Positions 41,688 to 50,077 of a stretch of 64,000 nt of DNA are shown here, one piece after another (the first letter of the stretch is position 1; every line of letters begins with the position of its first letter). The notes under the pieces were generated by a model. It made no database searches. It had not been told where the DNA came from and saw only the letters and a program-made list of their open reading frames with translations. The DNA is from Saprospira grandis. Lineage in GTDB: Bacteria; Bacteroidota; Bacteroidia; Chitinophagales; Saprospiraceae. The DNA lies in NCBI RefSeq assembly GCF_027594745.1, contig NZ_CP110854.1, positions 2,522,501 to 2,586,500 on the forward strand, given 5' to 3'. The translations under genes and the position numbers were made by a program.

Positions 41688-42581
41688 ATGATCATGAAAA
41701 ACTTCTTAGTACTCTGCTGTTTTTTGCTTAGCAGCTTATCGACCGCTTTATTTGCGCAAATTGATGCTCGTTTTGGATTTAAGGCGGGGGCCAATATTGG
41801 GACCATCATGGGGCCTGCGGAAGAGAATGACCAGGGCGAAAGCCTAGATGGCTATAGTTGGGCCACCAAGGTGCATATTTCGGCCACCGTAGAGGTTCCG
41901 ATCAATGAACGTATAGGTTTGGCGGCAGAATTGGGCTTTTCTCAGCGGGGGAGCCGCTACCGCTTTGAGGCAGATAATGCCTACTTGAGCATCCCAGAAC
42001 TTAGTGAAACCTTTGAGGGACAAAGCCGGGTAAAGTCCGTAAATATTACCAATGGTTATGTAGAGGTTCCGATCTTGTTTTATGTCCGCCCAATTAAGGA
42101 CAAATTGCAATTAGATTTTGGACCGAGCTTTTCTTTTTTGGTCTCTTCTAGAGGATTAGGTATATTAAAGTATGGAGACCTTAGCGAGGATGCGGTTTTG
42201 GGCGATGACTTTGTAGAAATCAATTTGGACCATAGTTATTTGACCGATGCGGCTGGCGAGCTCAATAGTGACTTTACAAGAACGGGGCAATTGGACCAGC
42301 GCAGCATTACTTATCCGGCAGATTTGGGCGCCTACTATTTCTTTGATGAAAAAGATGGACCCGCCTACCGCTACTTTGATATGGGCCTCAACTTTGGCGC
42401 CTCTTACTACTTTACCAAAGGGTTGAGAATGGGGGCTCGGGCCTATTATGGTCTCCTTGATATTACGAATAATAATTATGATATAGAACAACAGCGTCTA
42501 GACGACAACCGCAACTTCATCCTAAGAGATGACTTTGACCGCAACTTTAGCTTGCAGTTTTTTGTCGGTTTGCAGTTTTAG
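41688..42581 (+). CDS. PorT-like outer-membrane beta-barrel protein
   Basis: This 297-residue protein has a signal peptide (NFLVLCCFLLSSLSTALFAQ). The barrel strands are FGFKAGANIGTIMG, RIGLAAELGFSQRGSRYRF, YVEVPILFYVRP, LQLDFGPSFSFLV, YRYFDMGLNFGASYYF, LRMGARAYYGLLDI and FSLQFFVGLQF, the typical opening 'GFKAGAN' and closing F of the PF13568-type family. This family includes PorT but most members are unassigned. A second ATG at 41694 is the other possible start. The downstream gene is 21 bases away on the same strand. Confidence 0.85.
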   Translation: MIMKNFLVLCCFLLSSLSTALFAQIDARFGFKAGANIGTIMGPAEENDQGESLDGYSWATKVHISATVEVPINERIGLAAELGFSQRGSRYRFEADNAYLSIPELSETFEGQSRVKSVNITNGYVEVPILFYVRPIKDKLQLDFGPSFSFLVSSRGLGILKYGDLSEDAVLGDDFVEINLDHSYLTDAAGELNSDFTRTGQLDQRSITYPADLGAYYFFDEKDGPAYRYFDMGLNFGASYYFTKGLRMGARAYYGLLDITNNNYDIEQQRLDDNRNFILRDDFDRNFSLQFFVGLQF

Positions 42582-42602
42582 GCCCTACAAAACCAAGATC
42601 CC

Positions 42603-43070
42603 ATGTTTAAAAAGGCCAAGAAAATGATTAAAAAGGACCTGCAGAAGCGCTATGAGAAGATGGAGGACCTTTTCCAAAAGTTTGAGCATCGTGTTTATGG
42701 ACATCTGGAAGATCGTCTGGAAACCTTAGAAAGCCGCATTGATGAGCTTTCGGATGTATTGAATCGACGATTGGACCAGTTGGCAGAGCAGCAAGTAGCC
42801 GCCCCCCAAGAAGAAGAGGCTGCCCAAGAAGAAACCAGCCCCAGCCCTGAAGAGGAACCCCCCGCCCAAGATGACCTTTGCCAAATTAAGGGCATCGGAA
42901 AAGTGATGGCGGAGCAATTGGCGGCTGCGGGTATTCATCGTTTTGAGCAGTTGGCCGAGCTAGGGCCAGAGGAAATAAAGGCTTTAGATCTTGAAATTTC
43001 GGGTTTTCAAAATCGCCTAGAACGCTATAATTGGCAGGAACAGGCACAACAATTCATCGCCGAATCTTAA
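42603..43070 (+). CDS. Coiled-coil protein with helix-hairpin-helix domain
   Basis: This 155-residue protein has a basic start (FKKAKKMIKKDLQKRYEKM), a long coiled coil (about 20-60: FEHRVYGHLEDRLETLESRIDELSDVLNRRLDQL), an acidic Pro/Glu linker and a C-terminal helix-hairpin-helix (about 100-150: LCQIKGIGKVMAEQLAAAGIHRFEQLAEL). The last part is of the kind often added to ribosomal protein L21 or found in predicted 5' endonuclease-like proteins in this phylum. It may bind nucleic acid, but the role is unknown. The glycosyltransferase start codon begins 2 bases after its stop. Confidence 0.75.
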   Translation: MFKKAKKMIKKDLQKRYEKMEDLFQKFEHRVYGHLEDRLETLESRIDELSDVLNRRLDQLAEQQVAAPQEEEAAQEETSPSPEEEPPAQDDLCQIKGIGKVMAEQLAAAGIHRFEQLAELGPEEIKALDLEISGFQNRLERYNWQEQAQQFIAES

Positions 43071-43072
43071 AC

Positions 43073-44233
43073 ATGATTAAGCAAGCAGAAAAAATCGCTA
43101 TTCTTGGGCCAGCCCACCCCCTGCGGGGCGGGCTGGCTGCTTTTAATGAGCGGCTCGCCAAGGCCTTTATAGAAGAGGGGCGAGAGGTGAAAATTTATAG
43201 CTTTAGTTTACAGTATCCCAGTTTTTTGTTTCCGGGCAAAAGCCAGTTTTCTACGGCCAAGGCGCCAGATTTAGACATTGAGGTCTGCCTCAATTCGGTC
43301 AATCCTTTCAATTGGTGGACCGTAGGCCGCAAGATCGCCAAAAGCCAGCCCGATGTTCTGATTGTCTCTTATTGGTTGCCTTTTATGGGTCCTAGTTTCG
43401 GGACCGTCCTGCGGATCGTCAAGAAGTACTCGCCCAATACCAAACTACTAGGGCTGGTGCACAACCTGATTCCTCACGAAAGCCGCCCTGGCGATGCGCT
43501 TTTCAACCGCTATTTTGTGGGCCCATTAGATGGCTTTATGGCCCTATCGAAGAAGGTCGTTCAAGATATTCAGGAGTTTTTGCCTGCCCCTCGGCCGGCG
43601 CATTTTCATCCGCATCCGGTCTATGATAGCTATGGGCCTTTATTGCCCAAGGCGGAGGCCAGAGCGCAGTTGAAGCTAGATCCCGAGGGCAAATATTTGC
43701 TCTTTTTTGGTTTCATTCGGCAATACAAGGGCTTAGATATTTTGCTAGAGGCCCTGGGCGATCCTCGTTTGGCTCAATATAACATCAAGGCCTTGGTAGC
43801 AGGAGAATTTTATGAGGATGAGGCTCCTTTTCGGCAGCAAATAGAGCGCCTGCAACTGGGCGATCGCCTACAGCTCTACAATGATTTTATTCCAGAAGAA
43901 GAGGTGGGCCAATTTTTCAGTGCGGCGGATTTGGTGGTGCAACCCTATCGTCGGGCCACCCAAAGCGGCATTTCTCAGCTGGCCTATCATTTTGAGCGGC
44001 CCATGTTGGTGACCGAGGTGGGTGGTTTGCCCGAAATCGTGCCTCATGGCAAGGCGGGCTATGTGGTTCCGCCCGAAAACCCCAAGGCCGTGGCGGACGC
44101 CATCTTGCAATTCTTTGAGTACGACCAAAACGATGGCTTCAAAAGCTATTTGCAAGCGGCCAAAAAGCGTTATGCTTGGCCCGCCATGGTAGCCGCTTTT
44201 GATGAGCTATTGGTAGAGATTCCCGAAAAATAG
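43073..44233 (+). CDS. GT4-like glycosyltransferase
   Basis: This 386-residue enzyme has the GT-B fold: the N-terminal Rossmann half opens KIAILGPAHPLRGGLAAFNERLAKAF, and the C-terminal half has LLFFGFIRQYKGLDILLEAL, LVQPYRRATQSGISQLAYHFERPMLVTEVGGLPEIV and GYVVPPENPKAVADAI, with the E-x7-E-like nucleotide-sugar site. I start it at 43073, because the frame upstream overlaps the helix-hairpin-helix gene. The donor and acceptor are not deducible; surface polysaccharide is likely. It forms a two-gene unit with 42603. Confidence 0.88.
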   Translation: MIKQAEKIAILGPAHPLRGGLAAFNERLAKAFIEEGREVKIYSFSLQYPSFLFPGKSQFSTAKAPDLDIEVCLNSVNPFNWWTVGRKIAKSQPDVLIVSYWLPFMGPSFGTVLRIVKKYSPNTKLLGLVHNLIPHESRPGDALFNRYFVGPLDGFMALSKKVVQDIQEFLPAPRPAHFHPHPVYDSYGPLLPKAEARAQLKLDPEGKYLLFFGFIRQYKGLDILLEALGDPRLAQYNIKALVAGEFYEDEAPFRQQIERLQLGDRLQLYNDFIPEEEVGQFFSAADLVVQPYRRATQSGISQLAYHFERPMLVTEVGGLPEIVPHGKAGYVVPPENPKAVADAILQFFEYDQNDGFKSYLQAAKKRYAWPAMVAAFDELLVEIPEK

Positions 44234-44243
44234 GGGAGGATTT

Positions 44244-44368
44244 GGGGCCTCCCGCAGCAAGCTGCGGGCGTTATGTTGCGGGGCTCGCAGGTCTGCTCGG
44301 CCCTGCGCTTTTTCGCTTCGCTCAAAAGCTGGGTCTGGCCTTCGGCCACCCCTTCACAGCACTAGGCC
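44244..44368 (-). repeat. R15: structured GC-rich intergenic element, subtype A/C mixed
   Basis: Sense strand is minus. It starts GGCCTAGTGCTGTG and ends GGAGGCCCC. Hairpin 2 is A/T-rich: GCTTTT with AAAAGC around GAGCGAAGCGA. Between convergent glycosyltransferase and RNase G genes. Confidence 0.86.
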
Positions 44369-44417
44369 GCACATCTTGCGGCTTTGCTACTAGCTGCTCG
44401 GCTTCGGCCCTAGAGCA

Positions 44418-44449
44418 AAAAAGGCCTCAGCAATAGCTGAGGCCTTTTT
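44418..44449. terminator. Bidirectional terminator between convergent genes
   Basis: AAAAAGGCCTCAGC-AATA-GCTGAGGCCTTTTT, symmetric T runs, 2 bases before the stop of rng. Confidence 0.92.
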
Positions 44450-44451
44450 GA

Positions 44452-46014
44452 TTAGCTTAGACGAATTTCGTCATTCGTTTCATTATACAACTTATAGGAA
44501 GTAATGGGCAAGTCGTTATCGGCTCGTACATTAATCCATTTTTTGTATTCTCTCCACCATTTGATTTGCAGATTGTGCAACCAGCCTTTTTTGATATAGG
44601 CTTGAACAAAGGGGTGGACCAGTAGGGTCACCTTATTGGGTTTTTGCGACTTCATCACAAAGTCCAGATCTCTTTTGATATCATCGGTGATGAGCAGAGT
44701 AGGTTGAACCTTGCCCGTACCTTGGCAGCTAGGGCAAGTTTCGGTCGTTTGGATATTAACCTGCGGACGGACTCTTTCTCGGGTAATTTGCATCAGGCCA
44801 AACTTACTGAGGGGCAAAATGGTATGTTTTGCCTTATCATTGCTCATGGCATTTCGCATATGCTGAAAGAGCTCATTGCGGTGCGGGGCCTGCCGCATAT
44901 CAATAAAGTCGATAATAATAATTCCACCAATATCGCGGAGGCGGAGTTGGCGGGCCACCTCTTCGGCGGCTTCAAGATTAACGCGAAGGGCGTTCTTTTC
45001 TTGGTCGTTGCTACTCATTTTGTGGCCACTATTCACATCAACCACATGCATGGCTTCCGTATGTTCTAGGACGATATAGGCGCCGCTAGACATAGTGGCT
45101 GTTTTACCGAAAGAGGCCTTAATTTGGCGGGTGATTCCGTATTGGTCAAAGAGTGGGCGTTGGCCATTATAGAGTTTGGCCAAATCCTTCTTGCCATCGG
45201 TCACCTTATTGAGTTCTTCAACAACATCCTCATAAATGGCTTCATCGTCTACGATCACTCGGCTATAGTCATCGTTCCAGAAGTCGCGAATAAGAGTTTG
45301 CGTTTTATTGAGTTCGCTCAGGCATTTAACGGGGCCTTTTGCATTGTGCATTTGTTTATAGATCTCCTCCCATTTGGCCATCAATTGTTGGATATCCTCA
45401 TGCAGGTCGGCCACTTTGCGGCCTTCGGCGGCGGTGCGCACAATAAAGCCAAAGTTTTTGGGGCGCAGGCTTTCGATCAGGAGTTTCAGGCGATTGCGTT
45501 CATCTTCAGATTGGATCTTCTTAGAAACGGCAATTGTTTCGCTAAAGGGGTTGAGGACCAGGTAGCGGCTAGCGATGGTTACTTCACAGCAGAGGCGGGG
45601 TCCTTTTGTAGAGATCGGTTCTTTGAGTACTTGGACCATAATGAGCTGGCCCTTCTTCAGTACATTAGTAATTTTTCCCTTAGGCATTTTAGGGATATCG
45701 GCCTCCATCTTAAAGTTATCGAGAAGATGGCTTTCTTGGCCTCCGCTAATAGCGCCATTGGTATACTTAACGAGCGAGCGGAGTTTTGGGCCGAGGTCGG
45801 TATAATGTAAAAAGGCGTCTTTGCCTTTTTGGCCAATATTGACAAAGGCCGCATTGAGGCCGGGCAGCAACTTGCTCACACGGCCAAGGTAGATGTCTCC
45901 AACAGCCAAGCTATTGACTGTTTTTTGATAGTGGAGCTCCACCAGTTTTTTATCCTCAAGCAGGGCAATTCTTGTGTCTTTGCCGCCTGAGCTGATGATT
46001 AACTCTTTTTCCAA
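44452..46014 (-). CDS. rng: Ribonuclease E/G family endoribonuclease
   Basis: This 520-residue enzyme cuts single-stranded A/U-rich RNA and trims rRNA. It has an S1 domain near the start (VGDIYLGRVSKLLPGLNAAFVNIGQKGKDAFLHYTDL), the 5' sensor and catalytic DNase-I-like region with VVDVNSGHK and GGIIIIDFIDM (the metal-binding Asp pair), and the zinc link CPSCQGTGKV. It has no long C-terminal scaffold, so RNase G size. The start is unusual: no ATG is available; I use TTG at 46012-46014 (an in-frame ATT just upstream is an alternative), giving MEKELIISSGG, the normal family start. Confidence 0.92.
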   Translation of the reverse strand: MEKELIISSGGKDTRIALLEDKKLVELHYQKTVNSLAVGDIYLGRVSKLLPGLNAAFVNIGQKGKDAFLHYTDLGPKLRSLVKYTNGAISGGQESHLLDNFKMEADIPKMPKGKITNVLKKGQLIMVQVLKEPISTKGPRLCCEVTIASRYLVLNPFSETIAVSKKIQSEDERNRLKLLIESLRPKNFGFIVRTAAEGRKVADLHEDIQQLMAKWEEIYKQMHNAKGPVKCLSELNKTQTLIRDFWNDDYSRVIVDDEAIYEDVVEELNKVTDGKKDLAKLYNGQRPLFDQYGITRQIKASFGKTATMSSGAYIVLEHTEAMHVVDVNSGHKMSSNDQEKNALRVNLEAAEEVARQLRLRDIGGIIIIDFIDMRQAPHRNELFQHMRNAMSNDKAKHTILPLSKFGLMQITRERVRPQVNIQTTETCPSCQGTGKVQPTLLITDDIKRDLDFVMKSQKPNKVTLLVHPFVQAYIKKGWLHNLQIKWWREYKKWINVRADNDLPITSYKLYNETNDEIRLS

Positions 46015-46445
46015 AATGATATATATTTATTGACTTCCTTTTCTTTTTTGCCAAGGAATTGGCTAGGAAGCTTATGGCCCATAAGGAGCTCATTGGCAAT
46101 GAGCTCGAGGCGTTCTGTTTGATAAAAAGCGAAGCGCCAAGGGCTTGGCGCAAAATTCGGTAGTGGCCAGTCACTCTTTTGTGGCTAGCCAGATATATGA
46201 ACGACTCATAAAAAAGGCATTTTTATGAGTTAGGCTTAAATAAACAAACAGCTAATTAAGGCGGGCAGTAGGACCACTCAGGTAGGGGCGGCCATTTTGT
46301 AGTTCCTTAGGCGGTTGGAGCTACAAAAAAAGGGTAAGTTGAACAAAGCCAGCTTACCCTAAATATTGGAGAGGCAGAACCTAAATTAGATCCGCCAACA
46401 ATTCTATATAGATAGGAAGCATGCCCATCCATCTACAAAAAGAAA
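46015..46445. other. Gap between rng and the small ribosomal-type gene
   Basis: This 431-base gap carries three hairpins: CAAGGAATTGGC/GCCCATAAGGAGCTC area (weak), ACTCATAAAAA-AGGCA-TTTTTATGAGT (46204-46230) and the terminator at 46324-46360. I see no gene in it. Confidence 0.5.
46324..46360 (-). terminator. Terminator after the 31-residue gene
   Basis: On the minus strand AGGGTAAGCT pairs with AACTTACCCT (one G-U pair) and is followed by seven T. It lies 86 bases after the stop of the small gene. Confidence 0.8.
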
Positions 46446-46541
46446 TTACTTCTTCTTCTTCTTGTGACGGTTTTTACGAAGGCGCTTCTTTCTTTTGTGC
46501 GTAGCAATCTTATGTCTCTTACGCTTTTTTCCACATGGCAT
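46446..46541 (-). CDS. AURKAIP1/COX24-domain small ribosomal-type protein
   Basis: This 31-residue gene is too short for most ORF lists but clear: MPCGKKRKRHKIATHKRKKRLRKNRHKKKKK in three parts, MPCGKKRKRHKI, ATHKRKKRLRK, NRHKKKKK. It is almost all Lys/Arg/His and has the K-R-K-K-R-L-R-K-N-R-H pattern of the AURKAIP1/COX24 family, which corresponds to a small-subunit ribosomal protein (mS38 in mitochondria, bS22 in some bacteria). It should bind 16S rRNA. It has its own terminator downstream and stands alone. High codon bias and extreme basicity support a real ribosomal gene. Confidence 0.85.
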   Translation of the reverse strand: MPCGKKRKRHKIATHKRKKRLRKNRHKKKKK

Positions 46542-46632
46542 AGGCGTTAGTTTTTTATAAAATTAGATAAAAGTTAAAATTCATAAATAGTATTGGGAAG
46601 CATCCCAACATATTGGGCTGCAAATCTACTAC

Positions 46633-47526
46633 TTATTTTCTATTATTTTCATAATTCTGCTTACCCTTTTTCAGTTCAATGGCTAAATCGGGGCGATTTT
46701 TTGCTAATTCGATGCAAGCGTCGTAGTGTTCGAGGACTTTTTCGGGCTTTTCTTCTTTTTTATAGCATTCAACCAGAGAGAAATGGGCTTCGAGCAGAAG
46801 GGTTTCGCTGACTTCTTCGTTTTTGGCTAGGGCCACTACATTTTCGAATCTGGGAATTGCTTTTTTGATATCGCCTGTACGGTTTAGGGAGAGGCGGCCC
46901 ATTTGCATTTGCAATTTGAGGTTATTGGGAAATTTTTTGTCTAGGGCCAATAACTTTTGGGCGCCCGTCATGGGCATAACAGAGGCGTCTACCATAGCGA
47001 GGTCAATATACATGAGCGCTTCATTGATGGCATAATTGACAGAATCTGGGGCCAGTTCTATGGCTTTTTCAAAGGCGGAGATAGCTTTGCGGGCCAAAAA
47101 CTGTTTTAGCTTCACATCAGCTTTTTCTTTATTGAAAGCGATGCTGTAGGTGCTTCCGGCAATATTCCAGGCCTCGGCATCTGGAGAGAGCTGGGCTACT
47201 TTTTCGGCATAGAAGCCTCCTGCGCCAAAATTTTTATACTCATTCCAGGTTCTAGAGAGGAGTTTGAGCCTAAGGATTTCTTGTTCTGGGTCTTGGGCTT
47301 TTTTGAGCTCTTGCTCTAGGCTATTCATATAGGCCAATTGGCTACTATCGAGGGCGGCTCGAGCACCAGCCATCAAAACATCATCGGTATAGGCAAGGCT
47401 ATCGGTTTCTGGGTCTTGGCCATCTACCTTCTTTTTGTTGGGGGTGGTTCTCCCCAAGGCAATCAATCCGATAAAACTCAAGATGGCGATAGTAACGGCA
47501 GCCCACTGCCAAGTTTTTGCATTCAT
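46633..47526 (-). CDS. Membrane-anchored TPR protein
   Basis: This 297-residue protein has one N-terminal membrane segment (WQWAAVTIAILSFIGLIAL, residues about 6-25) and at least five TPR-like helix pairs in the rest: AEAWNIAGSTYSIAF, ARKAISAFEKAIELAPDSVNYAINEALMYIDLA, LKLQMQMGRLSLNRTGDIKKAIPRFENVVALA and HFSLVECYKKEEKPEKVLEHYDACIELA. It faces the periplasm or cytoplasm as an adaptor. The HU gene lies just upstream on the same strand with its own terminator, so it is probably transcribed separately. Such anchored TPR proteins are common in Bacteroidota; the partner is unknown. Confidence 0.8.
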   Translation of the reverse strand: MNAKTWQWAAVTIAILSFIGLIALGRTTPNKKKVDGQDPETDSLAYTDDVLMAGARAALDSSQLAYMNSLEQELKKAQDPEQEILRLKLLSRTWNEYKNFGAGGFYAEKVAQLSPDAEAWNIAGSTYSIAFNKEKADVKLKQFLARKAISAFEKAIELAPDSVNYAINEALMYIDLAMVDASVMPMTGAQKLLALDKKFPNNLKLQMQMGRLSLNRTGDIKKAIPRFENVVALAKNEEVSETLLLEAHFSLVECYKKEEKPEKVLEHYDACIELAKNRPDLAIELKKGKQNYENNRK

Positions 47527-47557
47527 AACTTTTTATTTTTGGTCCTTGACGGTCCCC

Positions 47558-47617
47558 TAAAAAAAATGGACAAAACCCTTTTAGCCAACAAACGGGCTAG
47601 TTAGAGGTTTTGTCCAT
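47558..47617 (-). terminator. Terminator after the HU gene
   Basis: On the minus strand ATGGACAAAACC and GGTTTTGTCCAT (12 bp, perfect) enclose 28 bases and are followed by eight T. Confidence 0.85.
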
Positions 47618-47647
47618 CTTTGAAAAATTCTTGCTTAAAAAATCAGC

Positions 47648-47968
47648 TTATTTAGAAACTGTTTCTTTTTGCTCCTTTTCTTCTACCTTCAAGTTTGTTT
47701 TCACTTTTTCTACAAATACTTTTGCAGGCTTGAAAGCGGGGATATAGTGTGCGGGGATTTCAATGGCACGGTTTGCTTTAATGTTGCGGCCCACTTTGCG
47801 GGCGCGTTTTTTAGCAATAAAACTACCGAAACCGCGAACGTAGACGTTTTCGCCTTCTGCGATGCTATCCTTAACTTGCTTGAAGAATTCTTCAAGTGTT
47901 ACCAAAACATCAACCTTGGGGATTTCTGTTTTCTCGGCGATACGAGCTACCAAATCAGCTTTTCTCAT
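47648..47968 (-). CDS. HU/IHF family DNA-binding protein
   Basis: This 106-residue protein opens MRKADLVARIAEKTEIPKVDVLVTLEEFFKQVKDSIAEGENVYVRGFGSFIAKKRARKVGRN and continues IPAHYIPAFKPAKVFVEKV. The GFGSF segment, the K-x-x-R-x-G-R-N arm and the P-A-F-K-P turn (with Pro at the intercalating arm tip in PAHYIPAF) are the HU hallmarks. It compacts and bends DNA as a dimer. A short Lys/Glu tail is extra. The gene is monocistronic with a strong terminator. Confidence 0.93.
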   Translation of the reverse strand: MRKADLVARIAEKTEIPKVDVLVTLEEFFKQVKDSIAEGENVYVRGFGSFIAKKRARKVGRNIKANRAIEIPAHYIPAFKPAKVFVEKVKTNLKVEEKEQKETVSK

Positions 47969-48167
47969 GCTCTCCTATCTATTTAAAGCGGTTCTTGAAA
48001 TTTGTAATATTCTGAAAGTGTGGGCAAATGTCGCATTTTTTTTATAAAAAGCGAATAAAAGTCCATCCTTTTTAGTTTAGTGCGCCTTAAATATTTGCTA
48101 AATAAGCCCTTATAAATCAATAGCTTAAAAAGCTGTTCAATCTATTTTATTCGACAGACTCTATTTT

Positions 48168-48785
48168 TTAATCTTCAAATGACAGTTTTTTCTGTTCTGC
48201 TTCTGGCAGGAGGCGAAAGCTTTTTCTGTGTAGGGGCGTAGCGCCAAATTGGGCAATAGCGGCTCGGTGGGCTTTGGTGGGGTAGCCTTTATTACTGCTC
48301 CAGCCATATTCTGGATATTTTTCGGCTTGTTGGAGCATATATTCGTCGCGATGGGTTTTGGCCAAGATGCTAGCGGCGGCAATACTGAGGAAGCGGCCAT
48401 CGCCTTTAATCATGCAATGATGTGGAATCTCTTTGTAGGGCCGAAAGCGATTGCCGTCAATCAATAAGAGTTGGGGAGTTGTACTTAGTTGGTCCAAAGC
48501 CCGATGCATGGCCAAAAAAGAGGCCTGCAATATATTGTGCTTATCAATTTCTGCAGGGCTCAGTTGAGCCACGGCCCAAGCTACTGCCCCTTCTTCAATA
48601 ATTTCTCGGAGCTCCTCTCGTTTTTTGGCGCTTAGCTTTTTGGAGTCATTGAGCTCGCTGAGGTCCATTTTGGGATCTAAAATTACGGCGGCGGCAAAAA
48701 CAGGCCCCGCCAAACAGCCGCGGCCCGCTTCATCGCAGCCCGCTTCTATTAAAGTATCTTGATAAGAAAATGCTAAGTTTGACAT
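48168..48785 (-). CDS. rnhB: Ribonuclease HII
   Basis: This 205-residue enzyme removes ribonucleotides from RNA/DNA hybrids. Motifs: GCDEAGRGCLAGPVFAAAVIL (with the DEAGRG metal site), LNDSKKLSAKKREEL, DGNRF, KGDGRFLSIAAASILAKTHRDEYM and YGWSSNKGYPTKAHRAAI. All four acidic catalytic positions are visible. R16 and ruvB lie upstream on the same strand. Confidence 0.95.
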   Translation of the reverse strand: MSNLAFSYQDTLIEAGCDEAGRGCLAGPVFAAAVILDPKMDLSELNDSKKLSAKKREELREIIEEGAVAWAVAQLSPAEIDKHNILQASFLAMHRALDQLSTTPQLLLIDGNRFRPYKEIPHHCMIKGDGRFLSIAAASILAKTHRDEYMLQQAEKYPEYGWSSNKGYPTKAHRAAIAQFGATPLHRKSFRLLPEAEQKKLSFED

Positions 48786-48815
48786 CTATATTATAGTCTA
48801 ATTGAATTTGGTCCA

Positions 48816-48913
48816 GAAGGCGCGCAGCGCCTGGCCACAACAAGGACTTTAGTCCGCAGTTCGACGACCAAAGGGAGTAACCGATGCGGCAGCCATGGCC
48901 CGCAGGGCCAAAC
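48816..48913. repeat. GC-rich 5' flank of R16
   Basis: Contains GGCGC-GCA-GCGCC, GGACT-TTA-GTCC, and AGTTCGACGACCAAAGGGAG, which is almost the same as a piece of the insertion in R8. GGCCC-GCA-GGGCC follows. Confidence 0.6.
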
Positions 48914-49035
48914 GGCCTAGCGATGTGGAGCAGTGGCCGAAGGCCAGACCGAGCCAGCTTGCTGGCGAAGGGCCGAGCGAACAGCGAGCTGCGGAACGTA
49001 GCGCCGACGAGCGAAGCGAGGCGGAGGCCCCAAAA
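48914..49035 (+). repeat. R16: structured GC-rich intergenic element, subtype A
   Basis: Starts GGCCTAGCGATGTGGAG, ends GGCGGAGGCCCCAAAA. Hairpin 1 TGGCC-GAA-GGCCA, hairpin 2 GCCAGC-TT-GCTGGC, constant block GAGCGAACAGCGAGC. Sense opposite to rnhB and ruvB, ending 10 bases from the ruvB stop. Confidence 0.88.
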
Positions 49036-49045
49036 CAGTATCAGA

Positions 49046-50071
49046 TTAAAAGAGCTCCCCTTCTTCTCCGGGGGCGGCCAAATTGAGGTGTTGATAGGCC
49101 TTATAGGTGACCGATCGGCCTCTAGGCGTGCGTTTGAGGTAGCCTTGTTGGATCAGGTAAGGCTCGTGAACATCCTCGATCGTGCCGGCATCTTCGCCCA
49201 CGGCGGTAGCGATAGTGGTTAGGCCGACGGGCCCGCCTTTAAAGTGTTCAATCATCACACGCAGGATCTTATTATCCATTTCGTCGAGGCCTTGGCTATC
49301 GACCTGTAGGGCATCGAGGCCATAGGCGGCGATCGTGGCATCGATGGTTCCATTTCCTTTGATTTCGGCAAAATCGCGGACTCTTCGGAGCAGGGCATTG
49401 GCGATACGGGGCGTACCTCTAGAGCGGCGGCCGATTTCGTTGGCGCCATCCTCGGTAATGGGCACTTGTAGAATCTGAGCCGAGCGCTTGATAATCTTGA
49501 TCAGGGTGGCCAAATCGTAATAATCGAGCAGGCAATCGATGCCAAAACGGGCGCGCATAGGGGCCGTGAGCAAGCCTTTTCGGGTAGTTGCGCCCACCAA
49601 AGTGAAGGGATTGAGTTGAATTTGGATGGTTCGGGCATTGGGTCCCGTATCCAGCATAATATCGATGCGATAATCCTCCATGGCCGAATAGAGGTACTCC
49701 TCCACCACCGTATTGAGGCGATGAATTTCGTCAATAAAAAGGACATCGCCCTCCTCTAGGTTGGTCAATAGGCCCGCAAGATCGCCGGGTTTTTCGAGCA
49801 CGGGGCCCGAAGTAATCTTAATTTCGGTTTCCAGCTCATTGGCGATAATCAGCGAGAGGGTGGTTTTTCCGAGGCCGGGAGGGCCGTGCAAGAGCACATG
49901 GTCTAGGGCTTCGCCCCTTCTTTTGGCGGCTTGAATAAAGATTTGGAGATTTTCGACCAATTTGGGTTGGCCGGTAAAATCTTGCAAGAGTTGGGGCCGT
50001 AGCGCCTTCTCTATATTATTCTCTTGTTCTGAGAAATTATCGTTGGTGGGATCGAGGTGTTCGTTACGCAT
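49046..50071 (-). CDS. ruvB: Holliday junction branch migration ATPase RuvB
   Basis: This 341-residue hexameric AAA+ motor drives branch migration with RuvA. Walker A GPPGLGKTT, Walker B LFIDEIHRLN, sensor VGATTRKGLLTAPMRARFGI, and C-terminal winged helix with GLTTIATAVGEDAGTIEDVHEPYLIQQGYLKRTPRGR (DNA-binding). The start region DNFSEQENNIEKALRPQLLQDFTGQ is normal. It is the last gene of a run xth-AAA-Toprim-ruvB, 6 bases after the Toprim-like gene. Confidence 0.97.
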   Translation of the reverse strand: MRNEHLDPTNDNFSEQENNIEKALRPQLLQDFTGQPKLVENLQIFIQAAKRRGEALDHVLLHGPPGLGKTTLSLIIANELETEIKITSGPVLEKPGDLAGLLTNLEEGDVLFIDEIHRLNTVVEEYLYSAMEDYRIDIMLDTGPNARTIQIQLNPFTLVGATTRKGLLTAPMRARFGIDCLLDYYDLATLIKIIKRSAQILQVPITEDGANEIGRRSRGTPRIANALLRRVRDFAEIKGNGTIDATIAAYGLDALQVDSQGLDEMDNKILRVMIEHFKGGPVGLTTIATAVGEDAGTIEDVHEPYLIQQGYLKRTPRGRSVTYKAYQHLNLAAPGEEGELF

Positions 50072-50077
50072 AGTTGG

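Noticed and set aside
43031..43072. Upstream start of the glycosyltransferase frame
   Set aside because: It overlaps the helix-hairpin-helix gene, and MIKQAEKIAILGP is the natural start.
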